Origin: Sodiomyces alkalinus F11 | Taxonomy: Eukaryota > Ascomycota > Sordariomycetes > Glomerellales > Plectosphaerellaceae | DNA: 64,000 nucleotides | Direction of reading: 5' to 3' | Assembly (NCBI RefSeq): GCF_003711515.1 | Contig: NW_021167082.1 | Span: 815,310-879,309 of the forward strand | Part shown: positions 48,294 to 60,100 of the stretch, piece by piece | How the letters are laid out: every line of letters begins with the position of its first letter | How positions within the stretch are numbered: the stretch's first letter is position 1 | Program-made: the position numbers and the translations under genes | The notes under the pieces: model-generated | The model's database searches: none | Seen by the model: only the letters and a program-made list of their open reading frames with translations | What the model was told of the DNA's origin: nothing

Positions 48294-50488
48294 CTATACC
48301 TCCGAATGCTTCTTTTCCGACACAAGAGCCGTGTTGTTGTTGTCGCTACCCAACGTAGCCACCACCTTCTCGGTCATATACTTCTCCGTATTCGGCGCGA
48401 ACCAGGTCAACCCGACAGCGATGACGCTGAACGCGATGGTGGTGAGGTAGACGGTCTGGAACGCCTTGGCGTTGGCTTCCTGGTAGGCGCGCATGCCAGC
48501 GGCGATGACGGACTCGGTCGCGCCGACCACGCCCTCGAAGGAGCCGAGCGCCAGGCCGCCCATGAAGTCGGCGACGGAGGACTCGGGCAGGCCGGCCTCC
48601 AGGAGCGCGGCGGGGACGTACTTGGGGATGTTCTCGGTGAGGCGATTGCTCAGGATGACGGTGTAGATGGCCAGCAGGACGCCGCAGATGGCGGCGCGGA
48701 GGGAGCCGGCCATGCCGCCGGCGACGCCGATCTCGCGCTGGTCGTGCACGCAGATGGTGGCGTTGGAGAGGCAGATGGATTCGTTCCAGCCGACCCAGAA
48801 GCAGCCCAGCGTGACGAGCGCGATGGCCGCTGCTTTGTCCTCGGGGCGGGTGACGATGGAGGCGCCTAGTATTTGCTATTAGCTGTGGATCCTTGGTTGA
48901 AAAAGGGGGAGAGCGGAACAAAGAGCTGAAACGTACAGCCCATGAAGACACCGCCGATGAGGAAGACGATCATGCACTGGTACTTGGTCTTGCCAATCTT
49001 GGCCGCGAGCAGGCCGCCGGTGATCTGTCCTCCGGTCATAGCGAGGCCGATGATGTTGGCGATGGCGCCCATCTTGTGGATGTCGCCGTCGGTGTTGTAC
49101 ATGACAGCCACTTGCATGGGCCCTGAAATCAATGTCAGCTAACATGTCTGCGGCAGAATTCGTGCCACTTTTTTATACGCACAAAAAAAAAAAGACAAAA
49201 AAAAGGGAAAGAGAGAGCTGAGACTCACAGATAATGGCGAAAGCATAGTAGACACCAGCGCCGAGACCGAGCAGAACGATGGCAGCAACCCACTCAGTGT
49301 TCTTGAACAAGTGCATGGGCACCAAGGGCTCCTTGATAGGCGCATAAATCTCCCACAGAACAAAGGCGACGAGGGTCAAGAAGCCGATGACGATGGTCGA
49401 GATGGTCGCGGCCGAGGCCCAGGGGTACACGGCGCCACCCCAGCTCAGGCCGAGGAGGAAGACGACCAGACCGGCGCACGCGAGGAAGGTGCCGACGTAG
49501 TCGAACTGGCGGACCCAGTACCAGATGCTCGACTTGTCCTCGCCGTCCGACTGGTGCTTCTTCTGGAAGGTGGGTGGGAAGTAGAAAAGCGTCCAGAGGG
49601 CGAGGCCGAGGGCGTTGATGGCGAGGAGGAACCAGTACACGCCGCGCCAGCCGACCGAGGGGTGCCGGTCAATGAAGGCGTAGGCGACGGACGGACCGAC
49701 GCCCGAACCGGCAACGGCGAAAAAGTACATCAGGCCGTTGCCGACGTAGCGGTACTTCATAGGGAGCAATTCACTGGGGGACGCGTTACCATGTTAGCGG
49801 TCGATCGAAGGTTTGGAGGGGAGTGAAGGTATGAGATGGAGAGAGAGAGAGAGGGGGGGAGAGAGAGACGAACCCGACGACGAAATGGAAGGAAAGCTGC
49901 GTCGCGCTCGCCACACCGAGGAATACGTTGCCTCCGATCAGCGCAGGGATCGACGTGGCCGTGGCACAAATGATGCTTCCAATGACGGCCAGGAGGGCTC
50001 CGCCGATGAAGTAGTATCGGCGTCCGAAGATATCGGACAGACGACCGACGGGGGCGAGACAGACAGCGAGGGCGGCATTGTAGACAAGGGAAATCCAAGT
50101 GTACCGGGGATCCGGGCCAAGATCTTGGTTGATTTGTGTGAGAATCGGGGCTGCGTAGGCCTGTAGGGGATATATATACCAGTCAGAGATCAGAGGACAT
50201 CAATACAACAGGAGAGGAAGCGATAAGGGGTAAGGGGTAAGAATGCGACGCGACCCGACGTACAAAGGCTGCGGTTCCGGCCCAGAGACCAACGCCAGTA
50301 GCTAACATGGTACCGATGAAGAAGCGGCTGCGGAAGTAGCCCTTGGGCAACTCGTCGGACGTGGTCTCATAGCCGACGACCTCGTTGTCCGAGTCGGACA
50401 TCTTGTCTGGATGGCTCACATGGTCGACAGACGACGACCGGGCTTCAACTTGGGGGGTATTCCCCTCCACCTTATCTGTGGATGCCAT
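48294..50488 (-). CDS. MFS transporter, TRI12-like efflux/siderophore family
   Basis: Five exons on the minus strand: 50488-50264, 50160-49874, 49773-49229, 49122-48937 and 48865-48294. All four introns (70-106 bp) have GT-AG borders and phases that join cleanly, giving 604 aa. The start is the first in-frame ATG (50488). The N-terminus is hydrophilic (about residues 1-50), followed by multiple membrane helices. MFS motif A is GRLSDIFGRR (residues 114-123), and GELLPMKYRYVGNG across the second exon junction is typical of the TRI12/siderophore transporter family (14 helices, about 590-600 aa). Likely a plasma-membrane proton antiporter exporting toxins or metabolites or handling siderophores; the substrate cannot be read from sequence. 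It is divergent from the P450, 2 kb away. Intron 2 holds a (GA)n run. Confidence 0.88.
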
Positions 50489-52059
50489 GGTATCGACTTG
50501 GCTGCGCGCGTGCTTCTCTTGACGGGACGAGGGCAAGGTGAGAGAAAGAGAGGCAGACAGACGAGTCCCAATCCTTGGAGGACTGGGACATGGTCTTGAT
50601 TATAAAACCAGATCATAGGCATGGGGTGTTTGTGGGACTCTCTGTATTCCATCAGCTACCACGGAGAGCTGCCGGGGACTCGGAGAGTTGCGTTACGCGA
50701 CGGGGAGCTTGATGAGATCACCCGCCATGTTTCCCCCTCTACCCCTTGTGGTTCTCCTGCCAGCACTAGAAGAAGAGAGCTAACTGAGATTGGTTTCTCG
50801 CATAATACGCTGTAACCCTGGCTCATAAAACCGAGCCAAAGCATCACCTAGGTATGCTCAACAGTTCCTGTGGCGACAGAAGCGGCGGGGGTTGCAAGGA
50901 ACGGATAGAGATATCCGTTGGGGATATCCGTGGGGAGGAGGATATATGCGAGCACTAAGACGCGACCTGAGATTCACCATTCCCACGATGGATCGAATCG
51001 AACGAGCTACTACTCATTCAACTCGTTAGTGTTGTGACTGACTCGCGGTGTGGAGGTTGCTTAGGCCTTACCCCGTGGAGTTCTACCCCATAGCCCGGGA
51101 TGTTGGTATTCTTATAAGGCGCGACGTTTTCCAGGTCCGGCATTCGTTACCCGGGGACCCAGTTCGGTGGCTTTGAAAACACAATCCGACAGATGATCTC
51201 CATGGCGTTGCGTTGCTCTTGGGCTTATAATAATACACATGCAGCCTTGACTCGGACAAGCGGGTAGCTGAGCGTTGCGTTGCGCACTCAACATTACCTT
51301 TTATTTTCACCGAATTGATGCACTAGACCCAAGAAGGACAGCAGAAGCCAAGCGAACCAAGCCTTGCCGCTCATTACTTGTATGTGCAATATCAGACACG
51401 CTAGAGGCCAGACCCCCGGAGGGGTTTCCTGAGAGGCTTTCGGCTCTCCTTGGGCTGGTAGCACAGGCCCCGTGGTCTCCAAAAACCGATAGCTTTTCTT
51501 CTGTTACCCCATGACGGGACCACAGGGCGCACGAATATCCATTGCCCCGTCGTATCAGTTTGCTCTCAGTCGGCCGTCAGTAGGGGGCCGTCTCTAACTA
51601 AGAACGGCCTAGCGAAGACCCCGTGCGTCTGGGAGATCTAGGTTAATGATATGCATACCGACCCGCTGGGCTGTTGGCCACCCGTTAGCTTCCTCGCTGT
51701 GGATTTTGTTTCTGTGAGTGCGAGAAAATTGCCTTTCATCACGGCGTCCCAAAGGAATATTTAGTGTTGGAATACCATGATTATATCGAATTTCGGGATC
51801 TGAAGTGCCCACTTCGAGCCGTTTCTTTGGCAATCAACAACCGAGTGACCCTTATTACCCATCGGAAGTGAAGAGGCGAAGGTGCACGGAGTCCTGGATG
51901 ACGGCTAGGCAGACGAGACGGGATAGATCAGACCGATCATGCATTGGTACCTTATAAGCTCTGCGTCAAACTATCAGGGCGCCTCTGCTGGAGAGCCATC
52001 TTTTCACCATGAACGGAAGGGGATTTTTTTGGGCCAGGGACAGGCAACACAGCAGTCGC

Positions 52060-52060
<1 letters not shown>

Positions 52061-52090
<30 letters not shown>
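52061..52090. repeat. (TCG)10 microsatellite
   Basis: Thirty bases of perfect tcg repeat. It creates spurious poly-Val, poly-Asp and poly-Arg frames. Confidence 0.95.
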
Positions 52091-52091
<1 letters not shown>

Positions 52092-52334
52092 GGTCTACGG
52101 GTATATCAAGAATCGGAAGCCACTTGGTGCATGTCAACCGGTGAGAGAGGCACAGCTCTTCAGATATGGGCATGACGATGAGCCAGTATCAGGCAGTATC
52201 GGGCAGCATCATCGTTCGTTCTTTTGTTTGAGCTTCTTTTTTCGATCATCTCTGATGTACTGCTAGAGAGGGATGGGGGATGAAGTTGGAGACCCGGGTT
52301 CTCGACTGAGGATGTGGGTGGGGGCGTCATATAA

Positions 52335-52403
52335 TTACGTCACGTGATCCATATCGGTGCAAACGAGGTGGGGCCAGGAAGGAACTTTGCCATAAGTCAC
52401 GTG
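52335..52403 (+). promoter_or_regulatory. CRE/E-box-like sites upstream of the P450
   Basis: ttacgtca (52335-52342) overlaps the palindrome tcacgtga (52340-52347). A second cacgtg lies at 52398-52403. These are about 115-180 bp before the ATG. CACGTG is bound by bHLH factors and TTACGTCA by bZIP/CREB-type factors in fungi; binding here is inference. Confidence 0.45.
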
Positions 52404-52517
52404 CCGCATCACGCTCTCCAAACTTCACATCACCAAACCACATCCATCGAAATATGGCCATCCGCCTTACCACCCTTCTCACCCACAACACGCCACCGAT
52501 CCAACGCCCAAAGGTCC

Positions 52518-54341
52518 ATGTCTCTCCAAGAATGGATAGCTGCGGCCTTTACATATCTGGCCCTGGTCTTTTTGGCAGCCAGCGGCGTCGGGACCGCCGT
52601 CATTGTCTTGTATAGACTGTTCCTCCACCCCCTTGCCAGTGTCCCCGGCCCCCGGTGGGCGGCCATCTCAAGCTTCTGGTACGCGATGCAAGTGCGGGAC
52701 GGCCGTATGCTTGTGCTCGGAAAGACGCTCCATAAAAAATACGGCCCGGTTGTAAGGGTGGCCCCCAATGAGGTCTGGTTTGACAGTCCAGAGGCCTTCA
52801 GGGTCATATACCGTGCGTCGTGCAGTCCCATGTTCGCCCCATGGTCATCGGAGGGCTGACTTGTTTGATAGGAGCTGGTAGCGGATATCAGAAGTCTGAT
52901 TTCTATTGTAAGAATGCTGCCATGTTCATGTTTCACGGAGATATGAATTGATGAACTCACTCACCCTCTTCTTACAGTGGCCACGATACTGCAAAGACCT
53001 ACAATGGATTGGTGTCTTCGAATACACTTCCCAGACACTCTCGATTTCCTCTCTGAGCGAAATATTGATCGATACCGTCTGCAAAGACGACTGGTCGGAC
53101 CACTATACCGCATGGACAGCGTCCAGAAGTACGAGGACGCTGTCGACGGCGTCCTGGAGCGAGTCGTCGCCCGCATCCACTCTCTCGATGGCGCCGAGGT
53201 CGATCTGAAGGAATGGATGCACATCATCGCGGTCGAGTGTCTCGGCGCGATCGTGCTCTCCTGGTCTCCTGGCTATCTGAGGGATAAGACTGACTGGGGC
53301 ACCAGCAGTCACGGCTACCTCAGCTGGAGGCGCAAGAGCGTCTTTGGCTTATTCCCTGTCATCGTCAAGGCGGAGCTCATATCAAAGAAAGCCAGCCATG
53401 CGTTTGCCAGGATGATGGGACTGACGTACAGGAGCAGAAAGGATCTAAAGCCGTTCTTCCCGGTAAGACTAAGCTTTCTCTCCGGTGCCGCCCAACAATA
53501 ACGGGACAGATAAGCTAAGCATGCGCTTTTTACTCCTTAGGGTGTATATCGGCATTCTTCACGTCGGATCGCGAATGCGTTGAACTCGAAACCCACAAAA
53601 TCCTCCAAGCCCCCCAAAGCAGCACCCAAGGATGCGCGCGAGGATCTCCTAGCTGATCTGATCAAACTCCACAAGGAGAAACTCGAGTTCAACGAGACAT
53701 ACTTACGGCGCATGGCCGTCACAAACTTTGGCGCCGGCCACGAGACCATGTGCTCAGCATTAACTTCGATCATGGCCATGATCGGATCGCGGCCATCCGT
53801 GCAGCGGAGAGTCGCCGACGAGATCCGCAGCGCCGTCGACCCCGCCCGCTTCGACAACGCGATTTTTTTGCGCTACACCCAAGCCGTCATCAAGGAGGCC
53901 CAGCGCCTCCACTCCGTGCTCGGCATGTCGCTCTCCCGCACCGTGCCGCCCGAAGGCCTCCGCGTCCACGGCTACTTCTTCCCTGCCGGCACCACGGTAG
54001 GCTGTAACCCCGTGGCGCTCCATCGGAACCCGGAAATCGTCGGCGCCGACGCAGACGTCTTCGATCCGGACCGCTGGCTGGGGGATCCGGAGTTGCGGAG
54101 GCGCATGGAGCGGTACAATCTCACCTGGGGCGGCGGCGGGCGGACTTGTCCCGGCCGCCATCTGGCATACCTCGTGCTGTACAAAGTGGTTCCTACGCTT
54201 CTTCGGGAGTTTGAGCTCGAGGTTACTTTGCCGCCGGAAGAGGAGGTTCGTTATTACTTCATGGCCATGTTGACGGGGGTCAAGGCGCGGTTTCGTCCCC
54301 GAGGAGATGCCGCGTCACAACAGAAGCAAACATCCAGGTGA
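52518..54341 (+). CDS. Cytochrome P450 monooxygenase
   Basis: Four exons: 52518-52812, 52872-52907, 52978-53462 and 53541-54341. Introns of 59, 70 and 78 bp have GT-AG borders and consistent phases, giving 538 aa; exon 2 is only 36 bp. The start ATG precedes MSLQEWIAAA and a membrane anchor (about residues 7-37), then FLHPLASVPGPRWA, the Pro-rich hinge. Catalytic landmarks: AGHET in helix I (residues 337-341), ExxR as EAQR (391-394), FDPDRW (446-451) and the heme loop WGGGGRTCPG with Cys475, Trp replacing the usual Phe. It is an ER-anchored heme oxygenase needing P450 reductase. It resembles pisatin demethylase-type fungal P450s, but the substrate is unknown. Divergent from the MFS exporter. 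Confidence 0.9.
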
Positions 54342-54741
54342 AAGATTGGCATCGGTGACCATATGGCTGCTATAGGAAGGCAAAGATAGTGAGAGAACAT
54401 CCAAATCTCGTGGGATCTTATGCTCATTCATGACTTGAGCCTCCGTGGCTCGCCACGTTCGTAAAGCTTGACGCCTTGGGGCTTGAGTTTATTCGAGTGG
54501 CGTCTTTTAATGACGATGTACCAATGTACTCCGTAATGTGTGGATAGCCCGGAATCCGGGGAATAAAACACCCGTGACCCCACACTGACATCCCATCCCA
54601 CCTTAGGTACCTAGACCTAGACCCTTGCTGTCATTCACCATCAATCGTGTCCACCTCCAACCCCCTACAACTTCCAGCGTCTCCTCGCATCGGCGACTCA
54701 ACACCTTCGTTCTATCGGCTTACTAGCCGCAAACCGCCATC
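54342..54741. other. P450 3' region and SRP54 promoter
   Basis: 400 bp between two plus-strand genes. The last 180 bp are C-rich and T-rich on the top strand, as is common in front of fungal housekeeping ATGs. No gene. Confidence 0.5.
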
Positions 54742-56460
54742 ATGGTTCTTCAAGACCTCGGGCGCCGTATTAATACGGCCGTCTCGAATTTAACAAGAGA
54801 GCAGAACCTTGACGAAAAGGCAAGCAAGCCACCCACCCCATCACCATCCCTCCTATGTCCTCCTCCATAGCATGTGGCGGCGATTGAAACGGCACTTTTG
54901 TCCTTCTTATCATGCTAACCGAAGCTACTCGTTCAGGCCTTCGATGCAATGCTCAAAGAAATCAGCGCCGCCCTCCTCGAGGCCGACGTCAACGTGCGAC
55001 TCGTCAGCCAACTCCGCAAATCCATCAAGTCGACCGTCAACTTCAAAGACCTCCCGCCCGCCGTGAACAAGAAGCGCCTCATCCAGAAAGCCGTCTTCGA
55101 CGAGCTTGTCAAGCTCGTCGACCCGCACTCCGAGCCCTTCCGCCCCAAGAAGGGCAAGCCCAACGTCATCATGTTCGTCGGCCTGCAGGGCGCCGGCAAG
55201 ACCACCACCTGCACCAAGCTCGCCCGCCACTACCAGGCCCGCGGCTTCAAGTCCTGCCTCGTCTGCGCCGACACCTTCCGCGCCGGCGCCTTCGACCAGC
55301 TCCGCCAGAACGCCACCAAGGCCAAGATCCCCTACTACGGCTCTCTGACCGAGACCGACCCGGCCGTCGTCGCCCGCGACGGCGTCGACAAGTTCAAGAA
55401 GGAACGCTTCGAGGTCATCATCGTCGACACCTCCGGCCGCCACCGGCAGGAGGAGGCCCTGTTCCAGGAGATGGTCGACATCCAGGCCGCCGTCCGCCCG
55501 GACGAGACCATCATGGTCCTCGACGCCTCCATCGGCCAGCAGGCCGAGGCCCAGGCCAAGGCCTTCAAGGAGGCCGCCGACTTCGGCGCCATCATCATCA
55601 CCAAGACCGACGGCCACGCCCACGGCGGCGGCGCCATCTCCGCCGTCGCCGCCACCCGCACGCCCATCGTCTTCATCGGCACCGGCGAGCACATGCTCGA
55701 CCTCGAGCGCTTCGCCCCGCAGCAGTTCGTCCAGAAGCTGCTCGGCATGGGCGACATGGCCGGCCTGGTCGAGCACGTGCAGTCCCTCAAGCTCGACCAG
55801 AAGGACACCATCAAGCACATCACCGAGGGCATCTTCACCGTGCGCGACCTGCGCGACCAGCTCTCCAACATCATGAAGATGGGGCCCCTCTCCAAGATGG
55901 CCGGCATGATCCCCGGCATGAGCGGCATGATGCAGGGCATGGACGACGACGAGGGCTCCCTCAAGCTCAAGCGCATGATCTACATCTGCGACTCCATGAC
56001 CGACAAGGAGCTCGACTCGGACGGCAAGCTCTTCATCGACCAGCCCTCCCGCATGACCCGCGTCGCCCGCGGCTCCGGCACCTCCGTCCGCGAGGTCGAG
56101 GACCTCCTCACCCAGCAGCGCATGATGGCCGGCATGGCCAAGAAGATGGGCGGCAACATGAAGAACATGCAGCGCGCCCAGCAGGCCATGGCCGGGCCCA
56201 ACAAGGCACAGCAGATGGCCGCCATGCAGAAGCGCCTCCAGAGCATGGGTGCCGGCGGCGGTGGCCTGCCCGGCATGGGCGGCATGGGAGGCATGCCCGA
56301 CATGAGCAGCCTCATGAAGATGTTTGGCGCCGGCGGCGGCGGCGGCGCGGGCGGAGGCGGAATGCCGGATATGCAAGCCATGATGCGACAGATGGGCATG
56401 GGGGGGGGAGGAGCCGGCATGCCCGGGATGCCGGGTGGTTCGGGCAGGGGAAGAAGATGA
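54742..56460 (+). CDS. srp54: Signal recognition particle 54-kDa subunit (SRP54)
   Basis: GTPase of the signal recognition particle: it binds signal sequences and SRP RNA and docks with the SRP receptor at the ER. Exon 1 is 54742-54819 ([14 protein letters not shown]..., 26 aa). Exon 2 is 54937-56460, giving 533 aa. The 117-bp intron joins Lys26 to [20 protein letters not shown] only if its donor is GC (AAG|GCAAGC); branch gctaac and acceptor ttcag are canonical. NG domain: P-loop GLQGAGKTT (residues 108-116), [11 protein letters not shown] (138-148), DTSGRH (190-195), TKTD (248-251). A Met-rich M domain follows (about 330-460), then a Gly/Met-rich tail. The DGxAKGG loop reads DGHAHGG. Very GC-rich third positions generate long antisense open frames. 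Confidence 0.96.
54820..54936 (+). other. SRP54 intron with probable GC-AG borders
   Basis: The donor AAG|GCAAGC fits the strong consensus of GC-AG introns. Retention gives a stop (CCA TAG). No GT donor joins the conserved residues without insertion. The branch-like tgctaacc lies about 20 bases before the acceptor cag at 54936. Confidence 0.8.
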
Positions 56461-57173
56461 GAAGACGAAAGGGAGGGCCCTGGTCCGGGAAGACGAGTAT
56501 AATTTTTATTTTATTTTTTTAAGGGGTGTAGCAACTTTCGCGAATGGGTTGATCATCACGACGATTACGATCTAGGTGGGCGAACAGTCAAACAAACATA
56601 TCACGGCGGTCAAAAGGATGGGACTGGTTTTTCCTTCACTGCACGTATTATTACCTAGCATATGGGATGGCGTTCAACGAGGCTTCGGAAACCAAACCAA
56701 TTCTACCTTAAAACCCAACCTCCATGCCCACTATGGATCGATGATGACCCCGCCTGTTTTCTTTTACCAATGTTCAAATAAATACCCATCAAGATGCAAT
56801 AGACAAGCATCGTTGCTTTTCCGAAGGACTCCGTGAGAACCAGTCTCACCCAGGATACCACGCCCAAAGCATGCATATAGTCCAGCAAAGATAAGGAAGC
56901 ACCAACTGCAACCGCCAGTCTGTCTTGACTATTCCCAGACGGTATTGCGAAAAATCAACCCATCCCGTTCCCCTTGGATTCTAAGAGATGCATCAGAAAA
57001 AGAACAACATGGCACACAACTCCTCGTTTTCTGGAAGAGATACTCTCATATATGACCCTTCAAAACGGCAAAAAAAATAGAGAACACCCCGGGGTATCTC
57101 GAACGAAATTGAACGGACGAGAAGACTAATGGGAGAAGGCTATTATAAATTCGAAGCCTGCCTGGGGCCGATA
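56461..57173. other. Convergent 3' region of SRP54 and the ATPase
   Basis: 700 bp between converging genes. It includes a T/A-rich stretch (56,500-56,522) just after the SRP54 stop and A-rich runs near 57,072. No gene is supported. Confidence 0.5.
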
Positions 57174-60100
57174 TCAGACAGCTCGGGTAGCATTGACCCC
57201 GCCGTCCAACCCGTCCGGTGCCCCGGAGGAATCGCCATCAGGCTGTTGCGGCAGCGGCCTGGATCGAGACCTCGATCGCGATCGAAAGCCATTCGTCGAG
57301 TCCTTCAGCGAGAAACTGGCCCACTCTTTAAAGCTGCTGAAGGTCATGGACTTCTTGAACGACGGGCCCAGGCCCTCTTCGCCCTGGTTGAAAATTTCGT
57401 CATGCCGTACGGGGGTCTGTTGTAGCAGCTGCAAGCGTCGCTTGACGAACTTCCACGCTTCAATGCCCACGACGAAGAGAAGAGTAAAAGCCACCGACAC
57501 GGCCCATTCCCACGAGATGCCGGTGTGCTTGAAAAGCTCGGTGCTCACATAGGGGAGGTATACGGCCGGGAAGACGGAGAGACCGCCGATGATAACGGCC
57601 CAAAACAAGAACCTGTTGCTGTACAGGTCCTTGAACAGGGGGAAACGGCTCTCGTCGTCGGGGTCGAGCCGGAAGACAGAACGCCGCAGGCTCTTGAACT
57701 CCCAGGCCGACAGTAGAATCATCCAAGTAAGCTCGGCGAAGACGCAGGCCCGAGCACGGAAGACCGGAATACAAGCGTCCGAGTAGGTCTTGTTGCACTC
57801 AACGCCAAGGCGGCCGTCGTTGGCGCCCCAGATGACGATGCAGAAGCTGACCATGGTCAATCCTCCCATCATGGTTCCGTATACTAACATGTCGACGATG
57901 ATTTGGTCCGTGAATATGCCTCGCTTCTTGTCATGGGGTGGCCTTCGCATCACATCCGGCGCCGCCTCCTCCCTGCCAAGCCCAAAGGCAGGGAACGAAG
58001 ATGTCACCATGTTGATCCAGAGGACCTCGAGCGGCGATATGGGGAACACAGCCAGGCCCGTGCTATCCCGGAAACCTAGACCTGCCACGAGGAGGATCAC
58101 TTCGCCAACGTTGGACGTGAGTAGGTGAAGAATGAACTTTTGGATGTTGTCGAACATGCGGCGACCCTGGCGGATCGCGGAGACGATTGAGTTGAATTGA
58201 TCATCCGTTAGCACAATCTTGGAAGCTCCCTTGGCCACGTCAGATCCAGACCCCATGGCTATTCCGACGTCGGCGCGGGCCAGGGAAGGCGCGTCGTTGA
58301 CGCCGTCCCCGGTCATCGCCATGAATGCGTGTCGGCGTCGGAGGGCGTCAATCATGCGCGACTTGGTCTCGGGAGCACATCGAGCGATAACGAGAGGCAG
58401 TTCCGGTAGGCGGTCGATCTCCTCCTTAGTCATGCGGTCGAAATCGGTGGCCTTGAGGACAGCGGCCCGGGCCACGGCCTCTGGCCATATGCCCATATTC
58501 CTGGGGATGATGCCGACCTCCTTCGCGATAGCCTTAGCCGTCTCGGGATGGTCACCGGTGAGCATGTGGACCCTGATCCCTGCGGTCGCGCACTCTGCAA
58601 TGGAAGCCTTGGTCTCCCGGCGGGGCGGATCATAGATGCCAGCCAGCCCAAGCAGGGTGAGACCTTGCTCAACTTCGGCGCGAATGGCAATGTCGCTATC
58701 CGAGCCCGAGCCCCCGTAGGAGTGAGGCATGACGAACCTGCCCTTCTCCCACTCCCGGTAGGCGATACCAAGAACCCGTTGACCCTGCGACGCCAGATGG
58801 TTCATTTGCTTCAAAACTTCTTCTCTGAGTTCATCGGTAAGGACTTGACTCGAGGTGCCAAAGCCCAGGTGACTGCAGAGGTCAAGGATCCGTTCAACAG
58901 CACCCTTGGTGAAGACGACGCTCCTATCGTTCGGGAAGACCTGAGATGCGCCTCCTTGGGGCGCATTGTAGACAACTGACATGCGCTTGATGGAGCTGTC
59001 GAAGGGGAATTCGCCTACTTGTTTCCACCCCTCCCTCTCGAGAGACTTCTTGCCGAGCTCGAACCGGTGCGCGAATACCTGGAGGGCAATCTCGGTGGGC
59101 TCACCGGTCACCTGCCACTCGGACTCCTCTCGGTCATACCGGACGGTAGCCAGGTTGCACAAGGCGGCTGACAGCAGGAATGCCCGAAGAGCGGGCGTCA
59201 AGACGGCGTCAACTTCGGGCGCTGTGGCGGGTAGGGGAATTTTCTCTTTTGGCTCGGGCAGGTCGAAGCGGAGGGTAGCCGCAGACCGTTCGCGGTCGTA
59301 ATCACATCGGGAATCGTCCTCCTTCTCGTCTACCTCCATCGTCGCGGCGTATCCCACTCGCCCCTGAGTTGGGTCACTAGGACTCCGCGAGTCGTGAACA
59401 GTATAGGTGTGGTTCATCGGAAGCCAGGCTTTGCGAACAATCATGGCGCCCTGAGTGAGGGTGCCAGTCTTGTCAGAGCAGATGTTGGTGACACCGCCGA
59501 GGGCCTCAAGGGCTGACAAGTCTCGGACGACAACGTTGGCTTTACGCATGACTGTGACGGCCACTACCATGGTGATGGTGAGGACACTGCTGACTGTTAG
59601 CATAGATTCCTTTTTTTTTTCTTCTTCTTTTTCTCTTCCTCTTCTCATCGGCCGCCTTTTTTGTTGGGGGGGGGAATGGGAGGTTGAGGATAAAGTAGAA
59701 CACTTACGCAACAAGAGACTCGGGGATGATGGCAATGCCCAGGGATACGGCATAGATGACGACTTCTCCGGTCAGCACGAAATGGTGGGCGCCAAAGACG
59801 ATGATGGCGAGGATCACGGCGCATCCGAACAGGTAGTAGGCAAGTGCGGCAAGCTTTCGCTGCAAGGGCGTACCCTCGGTGAGGCCGAGGAACTTGCCAA
59901 TGGCATCCCAAGTCCGCTTCGAGGCGCCGACGAAAGGCTGCTTCATGCCGTACTTCTTGTAGTTCAAGGAACGACCGGGCTTGCGCTTGCGCTTCGTGGT
60001 CGAAGCGGCGATCTCACCAACGGCGGTTTTCATGCCGGTGAAAACCACGATGCCTCGGCCACGACCCTTCCTGACGATGGTGGTTGCGTAAGCGATATTC

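Larger units (their letters stand above)
50489..52517. promoter_or_regulatory. Shared intergenic region between MFS and P450
   Basis: Two kilobases of unmutated DNA between two divergently transcribed genes. Short open frames on both strands look random. It contains a (TCG)10 microsatellite (52061-52090) and the CACGTG sites listed separately near the P450. Co-regulation is possible but not shown. Confidence 0.55.

Noticed and set aside
48306..49826. Forward open frames of 171-187 codons opposite the MFS gene
   Set aside because: Antisense shadows with skewed Gly/Asp/Glu composition.
50416..52266. Several 60-85 codon frames between MFS and P450
   Set aside because: Short, on both strands, partly from the (TCG)n repeat, and no motif.
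54912..56522. Long open frames on both strands over SRP54 (536-codon forward Arg/His-rich, 483-codon antisense)
   Set aside because: Shadows of a very GC-rich-third-position gene. Only the SRP54 frame has conserved GTPase motifs.
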